This document shows, one piece after another, positions 8,158 to 16,284 of a DNA stretch of 64,000 nt. The DNA is taken from contig NZ_JNIJ01000019.1 in assembly GCF_000701345.1 (NCBI RefSeq), positions 1 to 64,000 on the forward strand, written 5' to 3'. Every line of letters starts with the position of its first letter. Within the stretch, counting starts at the first letter, position 1. The notes beneath the pieces are model-generated. The model was not told the DNA's origin. It did no database searches and saw nothing but the letters and a program-made list of their open reading frames with translations. The stretch comes from Bradyrhizobium sp. URHD0069. GTDB lineage: Bacteria; Pseudomonadota; Alphaproteobacteria; Rhizobiales; Xanthobacteraceae. The translations under genes were made by a program, and so were the position numbers.

Positions 8158-8882
8158 GCGCGTTTCTTGAAGTTCGTCACGTCAGCCGGGCCTTCAATTC
8201 AACCATGGCGGTCAAGGACGTTAGCTTCGCGGTACAGCAAGGCGAGCTGCTCGGATTGATGGGCCCCAACGGTGCCGGCAAGAGCACGCTTTTCAATCTG
8301 ATTGCCGGTGTGCTGGCTCCGACTGCGGGCGAAATCATTTTTGAGGGGAAGCCCGTTACCGGTCGCAAGCCCTACGAAGTTGCGCGGATCGGCATCGCAC
8401 GGACGTTTCAGATTCCGAAGCCTTACCGCCAACTTTCGGTTGTCGAGAATGTAATGCTGAGTGCGTTTTTGCGTGAGAAGTCGGTAGCCGGCGCGCGTTC
8501 GCTTGCGGAAGCAACGCTCGCGGATGTTGGACTATCCGATTACTTCGGAACGCCGGTCGGTTCGTTGACCGTTGGCCTCCTTAAGCGCCTTGAAGTCGCA
8601 AGAGCGCTGGCGATGCGTCCGAAGCTTGTGCTGTTTGATGAGATCATGGCGGGACTGACGCCAACTGAGGTTGGCGCCATGACGAAGTTTGTGGCGTCGC
8701 TGCCATCGCGCGGCATTACGGTTGTTTGGGTTGAACACGTACTCTACGCGATCATGAAAACGGCAACGCGCATGGTTGTGATCAATCGCGGCGAAGTCAT
8801 TGCCGGAGGCGCGCCCGCGGCGATCGCGCGCGACCCGGCCGTTGTGAAGGCTTATCTCGGTGAGGAGATGGACCTTGCTTGA
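8154..8882 (+). CDS. ABC-transporter ATPase, LivG type
   Basis: 242 residues from GTG at 8154, overlapping the preceding stop. Walker A is GPNGAGKST; Walker B is LVLFDEIMAGL; the switch histidine is in VWVEHV. In the signature region the sequence reads VGSLTVGLLKRLEVARALA: the usual LSGGQQ-type motif (LSYGQQRRLEIARAL in LivG) is replaced by LTVGLLKRLEVARALA. The serine and glycine pattern is altered, but the glycine is kept. That deviation is unusual, and I cannot say whether it affects activity. The family assignment is otherwise clear. Confidence 0.92.
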   Translation: MSAFLEVRHVSRAFNSTMAVKDVSFAVQQGELLGLMGPNGAGKSTLFNLIAGVLAPTAGEIIFEGKPVTGRKPYEVARIGIARTFQIPKPYRQLSVVENVMLSAFLREKSVAGARSLAEATLADVGLSDYFGTPVGSLTVGLLKRLEVARALAMRPKLVLFDEIMAGLTPTEVGAMTKFVASLPSRGITVVWVEHVLYAIMKTATRMVVINRGEVIAGGAPAAIARDPAVVKAYLGEEMDLA

Positions 8883-9579
8883 GGTAAGGCATCTGAACGC
8901 GTTTTACGGACCGGTTCAGGTCCTGCACGATGTGAGCTTGTCCGTCGCTGCGGGCGAGATCGTCGCGCTTGTCGGCGCGAACGCCGCAGGCAAAAGCACC
9001 CTGATGTTTACGCTCGCAGGATTGCGGACAACGCACACCGGCGAGATCTTGCTTGATGGCGTCGCGATAGACCCGTTTGCGGCGTATGAGAGGCCATCGC
9101 GTGGCCTTGTGCTGGTGCCCGAGAGACGGCGCCTGTTCCCGTTTATGAACGTCCTCGAAAATCTGGAAGTGGGCGCTTATTGCCCGGCTGCCCGTTCGGT
9201 TGCGCGGAAGACTCTCGATGAGGTTTTTGAGCTTCTGCCCGTGTTGGCGGAGCGCCGCAAGCAAGTCGCCGGATCCATGAGCGGTGGCGAGCAGCAGATG
9301 CTTGCGATTGGCCGCGCTCTGATGGCCAAGCCACGTGTTTTGCTGCTCGATGAGCCGACTGAAGGTCTGGCGCCGATCTACGTGAAGCTGCTCTTCGATC
9401 TGATCGTCAATCTTCGTGTTAAGGGCCTGACGGTATTAATCGTGGAGCAGAACGTACACCACGTCCTGCATACGGCGGACCGGGCTTACGTACTTGAAAA
9501 TGGCCACATCGTCATGGAAGGGAAAGGCAGTGCTCTTCTGAACGATGAAAGACTTAAGACTGCTTATCTAGGGCTTTGA
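8875..9579 (+). CDS. ABC-transporter ATPase, LivF type
   Basis: 234 residues if it starts at TTG 8875, a start chosen because GAGGAG precedes it by seven bases and the length then equals typical LivF; an in-frame GTG at 8860 is an alternative. It overlaps the LivG-type gene. Walker A is GANAAGKST, the signature is MSGGEQQMLAIGRALM, and Walker B is LLLDEPTEGL with IVEQNVHHVL following. It completes the importer with the LivG homologue. Unlike its partner, its signature motif is canonical. Confidence 0.92.
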   Translation: MLEVRHLNAFYGPVQVLHDVSLSVAAGEIVALVGANAAGKSTLMFTLAGLRTTHTGEILLDGVAIDPFAAYERPSRGLVLVPERRRLFPFMNVLENLEVGAYCPAARSVARKTLDEVFELLPVLAERRKQVAGSMSGGEQQMLAIGRALMAKPRVLLLDEPTEGLAPIYVKLLFDLIVNLRVKGLTVLIVEQNVHHVLHTADRAYVLENGHIVMEGKGSALLNDERLKTAYLGL

Positions 9580-10559
9580 TGATGATTACTGATGTGCACT
9601 GTCACTTCGTGCCGGATGAATTTTTCCGCTTTGCAAGTACGAAAGAAGAGTTCGGAATAAGGGTCAAGCGCAGGGAGGATGAAGCCGTCGATCTCGACAT
9701 CCGCGGCATGCATTTTGGCCTGAACACGACATTCTTTGAAATGTCCAAGCAGCTCGAGCGCATGAAACGGGATGGCGTGGAACGTTCGATCCTGTCTCTC
9801 GCAACACCGTTCATTGATTATCATCTCGACCCCAAGCTTGCCGTCGAAGCTGCCCGCGTATTCAACGATGCGTTGGCGTCCGCGATTGCGTCCGATAAAG
9901 CCAGATTTGGCGGCTGGGCGATGTTGCCCATGCAGGACCCGGCTGCTGCGGCTCAAGAGCTTCGCCGTTGTGTCCGGGATCATGGGTTTGTCGGCGGACA
10001 TGTCGCATCTAACGTACGCGGTATTTATTTGCACGACGCACAGTTCGAGCCGATCTTCCAAGCCGCGGTCGATCTCAATGTGCCGTTGTTTATCCATCCG
10101 GCGGATCCGCTCGGAAAGGACCGAACCAAAGATTATGAGCTCACCATTGTGGCCGGTTATCTTTTCGACAACACGATCAATATTCTCAGGATGATCTGTT
10201 CCGGGTTTCTTGACCGGTGGCCTAATCTGAAACTGCTCTGCGCGCATGCAGGAGCCTTTAGCCCGATATTGAGGGCGCGGATGCAACGCGAAGTCGATAC
10301 CAATCCTCAGCTCAAGAGCACGCTCAAGGCGCCGGTCGGCGATTATCTTCGTCGACTTTATTTTGACACCATTTGCTTCGAGCCGGCGATACTCCGTTAT
10401 GTTACGGACGTTGTTCAGGTGGAGCACCTGATGCTAGGAAGCGATGCGCCGTTCCCGCTGGGCGAGCCAGACCCCGTCAATTTTGTTCGGAATGCATTGC
10501 CGGCCGATCACGTTGATCTCATTCTGAACCGGAATTTCGATCGTTTGATTGGAGCGTAA
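9576..10559 (+). CDS. Amidohydrolase-2 family protein (ACMSD-like decarboxylase)
   Basis: 327 residues, overlapping the ATPase gene by four bases. Metal-binding features of the amidohydrolase-2 / ACMSD family are present: DVHCHF at residues 6-11, a histidine in VPLFIHPADP, the histidine in LLCAHAGAF, and GSDAPFPLGEPD near the end. Family members remove a carboxyl group, or hydrolyse a C-C or C-N bond, in aromatic and muconic acids. Examples are 2-amino-3-carboxymuconate semialdehyde decarboxylase and dihydroxypicolinate decarboxylase. Sitting directly behind an importer and before a molybdenum hydroxylase, it is probably a step in ring or side-chain breakdown; the substrate is unknown. Confidence 0.85.
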   Translation: MMMITDVHCHFVPDEFFRFASTKEEFGIRVKRREDEAVDLDIRGMHFGLNTTFFEMSKQLERMKRDGVERSILSLATPFIDYHLDPKLAVEAARVFNDALASAIASDKARFGGWAMLPMQDPAAAAQELRRCVRDHGFVGGHVASNVRGIYLHDAQFEPIFQAAVDLNVPLFIHPADPLGKDRTKDYELTIVAGYLFDNTINILRMICSGFLDRWPNLKLLCAHAGAFSPILRARMQREVDTNPQLKSTLKAPVGDYLRRLYFDTICFEPAILRYVTDVVQVEHLMLGSDAPFPLGEPDPVNFVRNALPADHVDLILNRNFDRLIGA

Positions 10560-11141
10560 ATGGACATTCGGCGATTGCTGCTGGTGAAGGATGTTGTCTA
10601 CGCGGAAGGCGGTCTCCCCTCCGTCGTGCCCGTTACTCGTGTGGCCGCCTGTGCTGTGATCGCCAATCCACTTGCAGGCCGCGCCGTCGATGATTTGGGG
10701 GAGCTTATTCCGTTGGGCGCCGAATTGGGCGAACTGCTGACCCGCGAAGCCTTGAGCATGCTGGAGAAGCAGGTGATGTCTTATGGAAAAGCTGCCATCG
10801 TTGGTGTTTCCGGAGACATCGAACATGCGGCGGCTATTCTGCATCCGCGGATGGGCAAACCGATCAGGGATGCCATTGGCGGCGGCCAGGCCATCATCCC
10901 TTCGAATGTCAAAATTGGATCCGTCGGTGCCGGGATCGACGTTCCTCTCGGCCACAAGGATGACGTCTGGTCCTTTGATCAGATCGATACGATCACCGTG
11001 ATGGTGCCTAATGCTCCGCGTCCTGACGAAATTGTAGTTGTCGTTGCTCTCGCGGATGGTGGACGGCCGCGTCCCCGTGTTTCCAAAGCGGGCGCAGTTC
11101 CGCCTGCAGCAGCGGTGGGTGACAGGGCGAGGATAACATGA
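10560..11141 (+). CDS. AA_synth (DUF1185) family protein
   Basis: 193 residues starting with ATG immediately after the preceding TAA. The sequence matches the pattern I know for the AA_synth / DUF1185 family: IRRLLLVKDVVYAEGG at the start, ...VAACAVIANPLAGR, SYGKAAIVGVSGDIEHAAA, HPRMGKPIRDAIGGGQAIIP and DIPLGHKDDVWSFDQ-like middle. Family members are small cytoplasmic proteins commonly found beside importers, amidohydrolases and RidA proteins, but no reaction is established that I can cite. It overlaps the next gene by four bases, so it is part of the same transcription unit. Confidence 0.8.
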   Translation: MDIRRLLLVKDVVYAEGGLPSVVPVTRVAACAVIANPLAGRAVDDLGELIPLGAELGELLTREALSMLEKQVMSYGKAAIVGVSGDIEHAAAILHPRMGKPIRDAIGGGQAIIPSNVKIGSVGAGIDVPLGHKDDVWSFDQIDTITVMVPNAPRPDEIVVVVALADGGRPRPRVSKAGAVPPAAAVGDRARIT

Positions 11142-11632
11142 GCGATCGTCCCGGACTGGAGCACGTCCAAGTTACAGTGAACGGAAAGCTATTTGAGCGG
11201 GATGTCGAACCGCGTCTCCATCTTGGAGATTTCCTGCGGCACGAGCTGAAACTGACCGGGACCCATATCGGTTGTGAGCACGGCGTGTGCGGCGCCTGCA
11301 CGGTCATTTTCAATGATGCCCCTGTCCGGTCGTGCCTGATGTTCGCGGGGCAAGCCAATGGCGCACGCATCACCACGGTGGAAGGCCTCGCCAGAGCAGA
11401 CGGACAATTGCATCCCGTCCAGGAGGCATTCCGGAACCGGCACGCACTGCAGTGCGGCTTCTGCACGCCGGGAATGTTGATGACCATCGTCGCTTTTCTG
11501 TCTGAGAGTCCAACGGCAGATGAAGTTGATATCCGGGATGCAATTTCTGGAAACATCTGCCGTTGCACCGGATATGAAACGATCGTCGATGCCGCCCTTG
11601 ACGCGGGGCGCGTGCTGCGTGGAGAAGCCTGA
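11138..11632 (+). CDS. Molybdenum hydroxylase, [2Fe-2S] small subunit
   Basis: 164 residues of the CoxS / xanthine-dehydrogenase small-subunit type. The plant-ferredoxin-like N-terminal domain has the cluster ligands in GCEHGVCGACTV and the later RSC; the C-terminal four-helix domain binds the second cluster with CGFCTPGM and CRCTGY. The protein passes electrons from the molybdenum centre to the FAD subunit. It is cytoplasmic, with no signal. It overlaps the large-subunit gene at a shared base (stop TGA, start ATG), so the two are coupled. Confidence 0.95.
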   Translation: MSDRPGLEHVQVTVNGKLFERDVEPRLHLGDFLRHELKLTGTHIGCEHGVCGACTVIFNDAPVRSCLMFAGQANGARITTVEGLARADGQLHPVQEAFRNRHALQCGFCTPGMLMTIVAFLSESPTADEVDIRDAISGNICRCTGYETIVDAALDAGRVLRGEA

Positions 11633-14025
11633 TGGGCGCTCGTTATTTCGGTGCCGAAGTCCGGCGTGTCGAGGATCCGAAGCTCATCACCGGCCAGGGC
11701 CACTATCTGGATGATTTGCAAATCCCCGGCGTTTTGCACGCGGCTTTTGTGCGCTCCAGTCATGCACACGCTCGCATCCGCGCCATCGATACCTCAGGCG
11801 CGAGCAAGATGGCCGGTGTTATCGCTGTTTTGACGGCAGCTGATTTCGGCGAGCAGGGCGGCAAGATGATGCCGCATATGGTTCCTGTTGCGGCTGTTAA
11901 ACAGCCTTTGAATTACCAACCGCTTGCCGACCGCGAAGTCTGCCATGTCGGCGTTCCGATTGCCGTGGTCATTGCCGAAAGCCGGTCTATCGCGGAGGAC
12001 GCAGCTGCGATCGTCGATGTCGATTTCGAGCTGCTCCCGGCGATAATCGACTGGCGCAAGGCGCTTGATCCAGATGCTCCGCGTGCCCATTCGGGCGCTC
12101 CCGACAATCTTGTCGCCGGTCTCCATGGCCGCTTCGGTGCTGTGGAAGACGTTTTCGCCAAAGCCCCCCATGTCTTTGCTGAAACATTCGAAACCCATCG
12201 GGGCGGCTGCCATTCAATGGAATGCCGCGGGGTCGCGGCTGCACTTGCTCCTTTTGGTGGAGAGCTCAACGTTTGGAGTTCGACACAGGCGCCGCACATG
12301 GTACGGCGCCTGATCGCGGAACATTTGGGCCGCGACGAGCAAACGGTTCGAGTCATTGCCCCGGATGTCGGCGGCGGCTTTGGACCAAAATGTTCGCTTT
12401 ATCCCGAAGAAATCGTCATTCCGCTCGCCGCGATCAAGTTGCAGCGTTCAGTAAAATGGGTTGAGGACCGTACCGAGCATTTTCTTTCAACCACGCAACA
12501 GCGCGACCAGGCGTGGGAGCTCGAAGTTGCCGCCGACAACAGCGGGCGCCTGCTGGGCGTGCGCGGCCGATGTGTGCACGATAACGGCGCTTACGTTCCT
12601 TATGGTCTCGTTGCGGCCGTGACGTCGCTCAGCGCCTTTCCAGGGCCTTACGCGCTTGAAGCGGTCGACGTCAAAGTTGACGTGGTTTTCACGAATCTCG
12701 TGCCGAATACGCCGGTCCGCGGTGCCGGACGGCCGACTGCATGCTTCGTGCTTGAAAGGCTGGCGGACCGGGTCGCACGTGAGCTATCGTTGGACCCGGC
12801 CGACGTCCGCCGCCGCAGTTTTGTGCGCAAAGAACAGTTCCCTTATTCTACGGGCATGAAAGCCCGTGATGGTTCACCCGTCAGTTATGACAGTGGCGAT
12901 TATCACGCGTGCCTTGAAGCTGTGCTTGAGCGCGGCGGAAGTGACTTTCTTGAGCGGCAAAAGATTGCGCTTGACCGGCGGCGTTATCTCGGGCGGGGCA
13001 TTGCGAGCTATATCGAAGATACCGGCTTGGCACCGTTCGAAGGCGCGACCGTTCGCGTGCAACCGAGCGGAAAAATCGTAATCCAGACCGGCGCGGCAAG
13101 CCAGGGACAGGGGCACGCGACGATATTTTCACAGATTTGCGCGGACGCGGTCGGCGTCACGATTGAAGACATAGTCGTTGAGGCTGGCGACACTGGAACA
13201 TTCCCGCTGGGAATTGGTGCCATCGCAAGTCGGACAGCGGTGACTGCCGGATCCTCTGTTCACCAGGCGTCAGTGGCCGTCCGCGACAAGGCGATTAAGG
13301 TCGCGAGCGAAATTTTGGAAGCAGCCGAAGCCGATCTTGTGCTTGAGGACGGCGTTGTCCGAGTGGCTGGCTCCGACGCGCAAGTGACGCTTGGCCAGCT
13401 TGCCTTTCGCTTAAATGGAATGTCAGGCATCCCGATGTTTTCAGGGATAAAGCCTGGGCTTGAAGCGACGGCTTTCTATGAAGCCCGCAAATCGACATTT
13501 GCGAGCGGAACGCATCTCGCCGAAGTCGAAGTCGACGTCGAGACGGGACGGGTGGAGATTCGGCGCTATGTCGTCGGGCACGACTGCGGGCGGCTGATCA
13601 ATCCCATGCTAGTGGATGGACAGGTTCGAGGCGGCGTCGTGCACGGCATCGGCAACGCGCTGTTTGAACGTATGATCCATGATGAAAACGGGCAGCCGGT
13701 GACGACCAATTATGCCGACTATTTGCTCCCGACTGCTCCAGAAGTGCCGCGCATCGAGATCATTCACTTTGAATCCGCGTCGCCGCTGAATCCGATCGGT
13801 GTCAAGGGCGCAGGTGAAGGAGGGACGATTCCCGCCGCTGCATGCATTATCTCAGCTATTGAGAATGCCATTGCGCCGTTTAACGTTCGTTTAACGGAGC
13901 ATCCCATCTCTCCCGCTCGCCTTCGTCAATTGATCAAGGCGGCGACAATATCTGGTGAAACAGCACCGATCGCTCGGGAAGAGGCTATAATGGCTTGTTC
14001 AATTGGCGTTAAGCGCACGGTGTAA
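11632..14025 (+). CDS. Molybdenum hydroxylase, large (molybdopterin) subunit
   Basis: 797 residues, normal for CoxL-type large subunits of the xanthine oxidase family. Features in order: YFGAEVRRVEDPKLITGQG at the N-terminus, the substrate domain with VIAPDVGGGFGPK (molybdopterin binding), VRGAGRPTACFVLERL, the second glycine-rich GAASQGQGHATIFSQI, and the C-terminal GVKGAGEGGTIPAAA carrying the catalytic glutamate. The active-site loop is of the RGAGRP type, not the AYxCSFR type, so it is not a form-I CO dehydrogenase; it should hydroxylate an organic ring or aldehyde. The last 27 bases overlap the convergent FAD-subunit gene. The substrate is unknown. Confidence 0.93.
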   Translation: MGARYFGAEVRRVEDPKLITGQGHYLDDLQIPGVLHAAFVRSSHAHARIRAIDTSGASKMAGVIAVLTAADFGEQGGKMMPHMVPVAAVKQPLNYQPLADREVCHVGVPIAVVIAESRSIAEDAAAIVDVDFELLPAIIDWRKALDPDAPRAHSGAPDNLVAGLHGRFGAVEDVFAKAPHVFAETFETHRGGCHSMECRGVAAALAPFGGELNVWSSTQAPHMVRRLIAEHLGRDEQTVRVIAPDVGGGFGPKCSLYPEEIVIPLAAIKLQRSVKWVEDRTEHFLSTTQQRDQAWELEVAADNSGRLLGVRGRCVHDNGAYVPYGLVAAVTSLSAFPGPYALEAVDVKVDVVFTNLVPNTPVRGAGRPTACFVLERLADRVARELSLDPADVRRRSFVRKEQFPYSTGMKARDGSPVSYDSGDYHACLEAVLERGGSDFLERQKIALDRRRYLGRGIASYIEDTGLAPFEGATVRVQPSGKIVIQTGAASQGQGHATIFSQICADAVGVTIEDIVVEAGDTGTFPLGIGAIASRTAVTAGSSVHQASVAVRDKAIKVASEILEAAEADLVLEDGVVRVAGSDAQVTLGQLAFRLNGMSGIPMFSGIKPGLEATAFYEARKSTFASGTHLAEVEVDVETGRVEIRRYVVGHDCGRLINPMLVDGQVRGGVVHGIGNALFERMIHDENGQPVTTNYADYLLPTAPEVPRIEIIHFESASPLNPIGVKGAGEGGTIPAAACIISAIENAIAPFNVRLTEHPISPARLRQLIKAATISGETAPIAREEAIMACSIGVKRTV

Positions 14026-14862
14026 TGCGCGTTCCGTAACGGCGCGGACGAGATCCCGTCTGTATTCGCCGCTGGTCAGATGGTCTTCGAGGGGCTCGAT
14101 CGCATCGGCTGCCGCGTCGGCAGCCATCTTGAAAGTCTGAAAGCTCGGTGCTTGACCTTTCAAAGCGGCTTCGGCTTCGGGGATGCGACGAGATTTTCCT
14201 TCGGCGCCGCCAATTCCAAGGCGGGGCTCGACAACCAAGCCGCCTTCAACTTGGTAGGTGACAAGAGCCGCGGCCATTGCGAAGTCACCTGCGCGACGAC
14301 TGAATTCGTAGAAACCAAATCGTGTGGCTTCGGGCAGGAGAGGTATCCTTGCCTCTGCGAGTAACTCATCTTCCGCAAGCGATGTTGACATGATCCCGGA
14401 CAAAAAATCATCGGCCATAACCGTCCGGTCGCCGCGCTTGCTTTTGACCACAAGTTTGGCGCCAAGAGTTGCTGCGACGAGGCACCATTCCGAAGCTGGA
14501 TCGGCATGCGCCAAGCTGCCACAGAAGGTGCCACGACTGCGGATGGCATAGTGAGCAATGTTGTGGGCGACAACGGACATCAGGCGCCCCAGCGGGCCGT
14601 CAACGACCGGGCGATGGAAGGCGGCATGACGCACGAGGGCGCCAATGGAAAGCTCATCTCCATCGATTGAGAGCCGATCAAGTCCGTCGACATTATTTAT
14701 GTCGACCAGGTGCGCAGGATCTGCCATCCGAAAGGCCATAATCGGTACAAGACTTTGTCCGCCGGCAAGAATACGACCATGTTTCGGAGCAACGTCGGCA
14801 AGGATTGCAAGAGTTTCTTCGACGGTGCGGGGGGCGTGACGAACGAATGCCGCTGTTTTCAT
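13999..14862 (-). CDS. Molybdenum hydroxylase, FAD (medium) subunit, opposite strand
   Basis: 287 residues of the CoxM family: VEETLAILADVAPKHGRILA, then GGQSLVPIMAFRMADPAHLV (FAD binding) and SRGTFCGSLAHADPASEW (second FAD loop), followed by the C-terminal domain. It completes the three-subunit enzyme, taking electrons from the 2Fe-2S subunit. Unusually, it lies on the opposite strand, and its 3' end overlaps the large subunit by 27 bases, so transcripts of the two subunits are antisense at their ends. It must be expressed from its own promoter in the 14863-15114 gap, which also carries a half-site like the LysR operator. Confidence 0.92.
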   Translation of the reverse strand: MKTAAFVRHAPRTVEETLAILADVAPKHGRILAGGQSLVPIMAFRMADPAHLVDINNVDGLDRLSIDGDELSIGALVRHAAFHRPVVDGPLGRLMSVVAHNIAHYAIRSRGTFCGSLAHADPASEWCLVAATLGAKLVVKSKRGDRTVMADDFLSGIMSTSLAEDELLAEARIPLLPEATRFGFYEFSRRAGDFAMAAALVTYQVEGGLVVEPRLGIGGAEGKSRRIPEAEAALKGQAPSFQTFKMAADAAADAIEPLEDHLTSGEYRRDLVRAVTERALHRALNAN

Positions 14863-15114
14863 TGGCGAGATGGTGCCCTGTGGATCCCTGATTACATTTA
14901 GATGTTAGCAAGTAAAAATTGAGCGGGTCAATGAATATGAGGTATTTCGGATCGGATATAACGTATTACCAGCTTAGGTACGATGGATTTATGCAATATT
15001 GACGACGCCGTCTGTTGTAGGTAACGCGATCGAGCGTGCACTATTAATCGCTGGGGCTGGATACATCGCCGAGCAGAGGTTGTTCTCATTCGTCATCATA
15101 TCGGAGTCTCGGCC
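14863..15114. promoter_or_regulatory. Divergent control region for FAD subunit and RidA genes
   Basis: Two genes face away from each other across 252 bases. Bases 14960-14966 read AACGTAT, the same 7-mer as one arm of the operator at 4815-4838, here within TAATACGTTATATC on the other strand. This is compatible with control by the same LysR protein, though a single 7-mer is weak evidence. Confidence 0.35.
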
Positions 15115-15579
15115 GTGACCAAGAAGCCAGCTTTTCAATCTTCGCCTTCCAATCCGAACATCAAAGAGATTCAGACAATCCCCGAGCGGCGAGTTGACAT
15201 GCCGTATGCGCCGGCGATCCGTGTGGAGAGCCCGTGCGGGCTGCTTTTCATTTCGGGCGCAACGCCATCTCCGCTTTATCACAAGCACCCTCACGTGCTC
15301 GAAGAGCATGACCATCCCAACCGGATCGAGGATCAGACCCGGCGGGCAATGGAAACGATCAAGGCGATTCTTGATCATGAAGGGCTGACGTGGACTGACG
15401 TCGTGAAAGTTACGAAATATCTGACCGACATTCGGGATCAGGATGGAATGGTGTCCGTTCTCAAGGAATATTTCGGATCTTGGACGCCGGCCAGCACCAC
15501 CATTTGCATAAACCAGTTATCAACACCGGGTGCTCGTATCGAGTTGGATATGATCGCCGCTTTTCCGGCATCCATGTAA
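15115..15579 (+). CDS. RidA (YjgF/YER057c/UK114) family protein
   Basis: 154 residues from GTG, with GGAG upstream. RidA core features are present: LLFISGATPSPLYHKHPHVL, TRRAMETIKAILDHEG, WTDVVKVTKYLTDIRD and the final strand RIELDMIAAFPASM. It is longer than minimal RidA (about 130 aa) by a N-terminal extension and an insertion after the first strand. RidA enzymes hydrolyse reactive enamines/imines to keto acids and ammonia; a subgroup includes 2-aminomuconate deaminase. Next to an ACMSD-like protein and a molybdenum hydroxylase, a deaminase role in degrading a nitrogen-containing compound is the natural inference. Confidence 0.85.
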   Translation: MTKKPAFQSSPSNPNIKEIQTIPERRVDMPYAPAIRVESPCGLLFISGATPSPLYHKHPHVLEEHDHPNRIEDQTRRAMETIKAILDHEGLTWTDVVKVTKYLTDIRDQDGMVSVLKEYFGSWTPASTTICINQLSTPGARIELDMIAAFPASM

Positions 15580-15675
15580 ATCGCACAATAATGTAGCTGT
15601 AGCCTAACAGCGGCCCTCCTGAGCTGTTGAAGTGGCGATTCCTGACTGCCCACATATAGATCTCTTATCAAACGA

Positions 15676-15702
15676 GACCTTGCCCCTTGTAGGGGCAAGG
15701 TC
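15676..15702. terminator. Perfect 11-bp hairpin after ridA-type gene
   Basis: GACCTTGCCCC and GGGGCAAGGTC pair perfectly around a five-base loop. No T-run follows on either strand, so it is not a textbook rho-independent terminator; it may still shield the 3' end of the upstream transcript or be an end structure of the neighbouring broken element. Confidence 0.45.
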
Positions 15703-15752
15703 CACACAATAAGGCTCACAATTGTTGGATAAGGACACCGTAGCTCACGTTT

Positions 15753-15771
15753 GGGGGAGCCAAGGGGGAGC
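15753..15771 (-). repeat. Paired GGGGGAGC motif, reverse orientation
   Basis: GGGGGAGCCAAGGGGGAGC is the reverse complement of the same C-rich pair found at 3733-3750 and 31782-31800. It lies just downstream of the broken gene at 15828-16284 when read on the minus strand. The flanks differ from the other two copies. Confidence 0.45.
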
Positions 15772-15827
15772 TGCGCATTACGTGCCGCGCTTCCGTCGCC
15801 CTGTGCGCGGGCACTTCTACTTCTGAC

Positions 15828-16284
15828 GTCCTCCAGCATCCAAAATCCACGTCCGGTCAGCGAAGCTACATAAATTCGCTCCTGCCCGAGCGCAGCGCCA
15901 GGCTCAATCGACAGCTCGTTCAACATCGCTTCAATTGTCTCGTCGAACAGATGACCTAGATAGGCATGGACAGCTTCACCAGTAAATAGCGCCGGTTCAC
16001 GGTCCGAGCCGACCGAGCCATATCTGGGCGGGCCACGCCTAGGTGACTTCCGCGCGGGTGAACATGCCGGATAGGGCGGGCTGGCCTGCTTCCACGCGGC
16101 GTTTCATCCAAGCGCGGGCGGTGCGGACGACCTCCGAAACGTCGAAGACACGGCCATCGGCGTCCCAGCCCTCGCGCAAGCCCACGCTGATGCGAAAATC
16201 ACGGCGAGGACCTAACGAGCCTTGAACAACAGAATAATCTTCAACCCGCGGCGCGGCAGGTCGGGTGATGGACACTTCAGGCAT
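15828..16284 (-). pseudogene. Broken gene: TAG plus frameshift in an island-type hypothetical
   Basis: From ATG at 16284 (GGAAGGAG nine bases upstream) the frame reads MPEVSITRPAAPRVEDYSVV, GSLGPRRDFRISVGLREGW, then VEAGQPALSGMFTRAEVT and an in-frame TAG at 16041-16039 followed by AWP. After a short gap another frame continues sensibly: DREPALFTGEAVHAYLGHLF, DETIEAMLNELSIEPGAAL, GQERIYVASLTGRGFWMLED. The rebuilt product is about 150 residues and resembles hypothetical proteins I associate with integrative elements of Rhizobiales (memory only). The split frames are seen directly. At least two inactivating changes make a sequencing error unlikely. Confidence 0.65.

Noticed and set aside
11632..14025. 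Naming the molybdenum enzyme a carbon monoxide dehydrogenase
   Set aside because: The active-site loop reads RGAGRP and lacks the cysteine of the AYxCSFR motif of form-I CO dehydrogenase.
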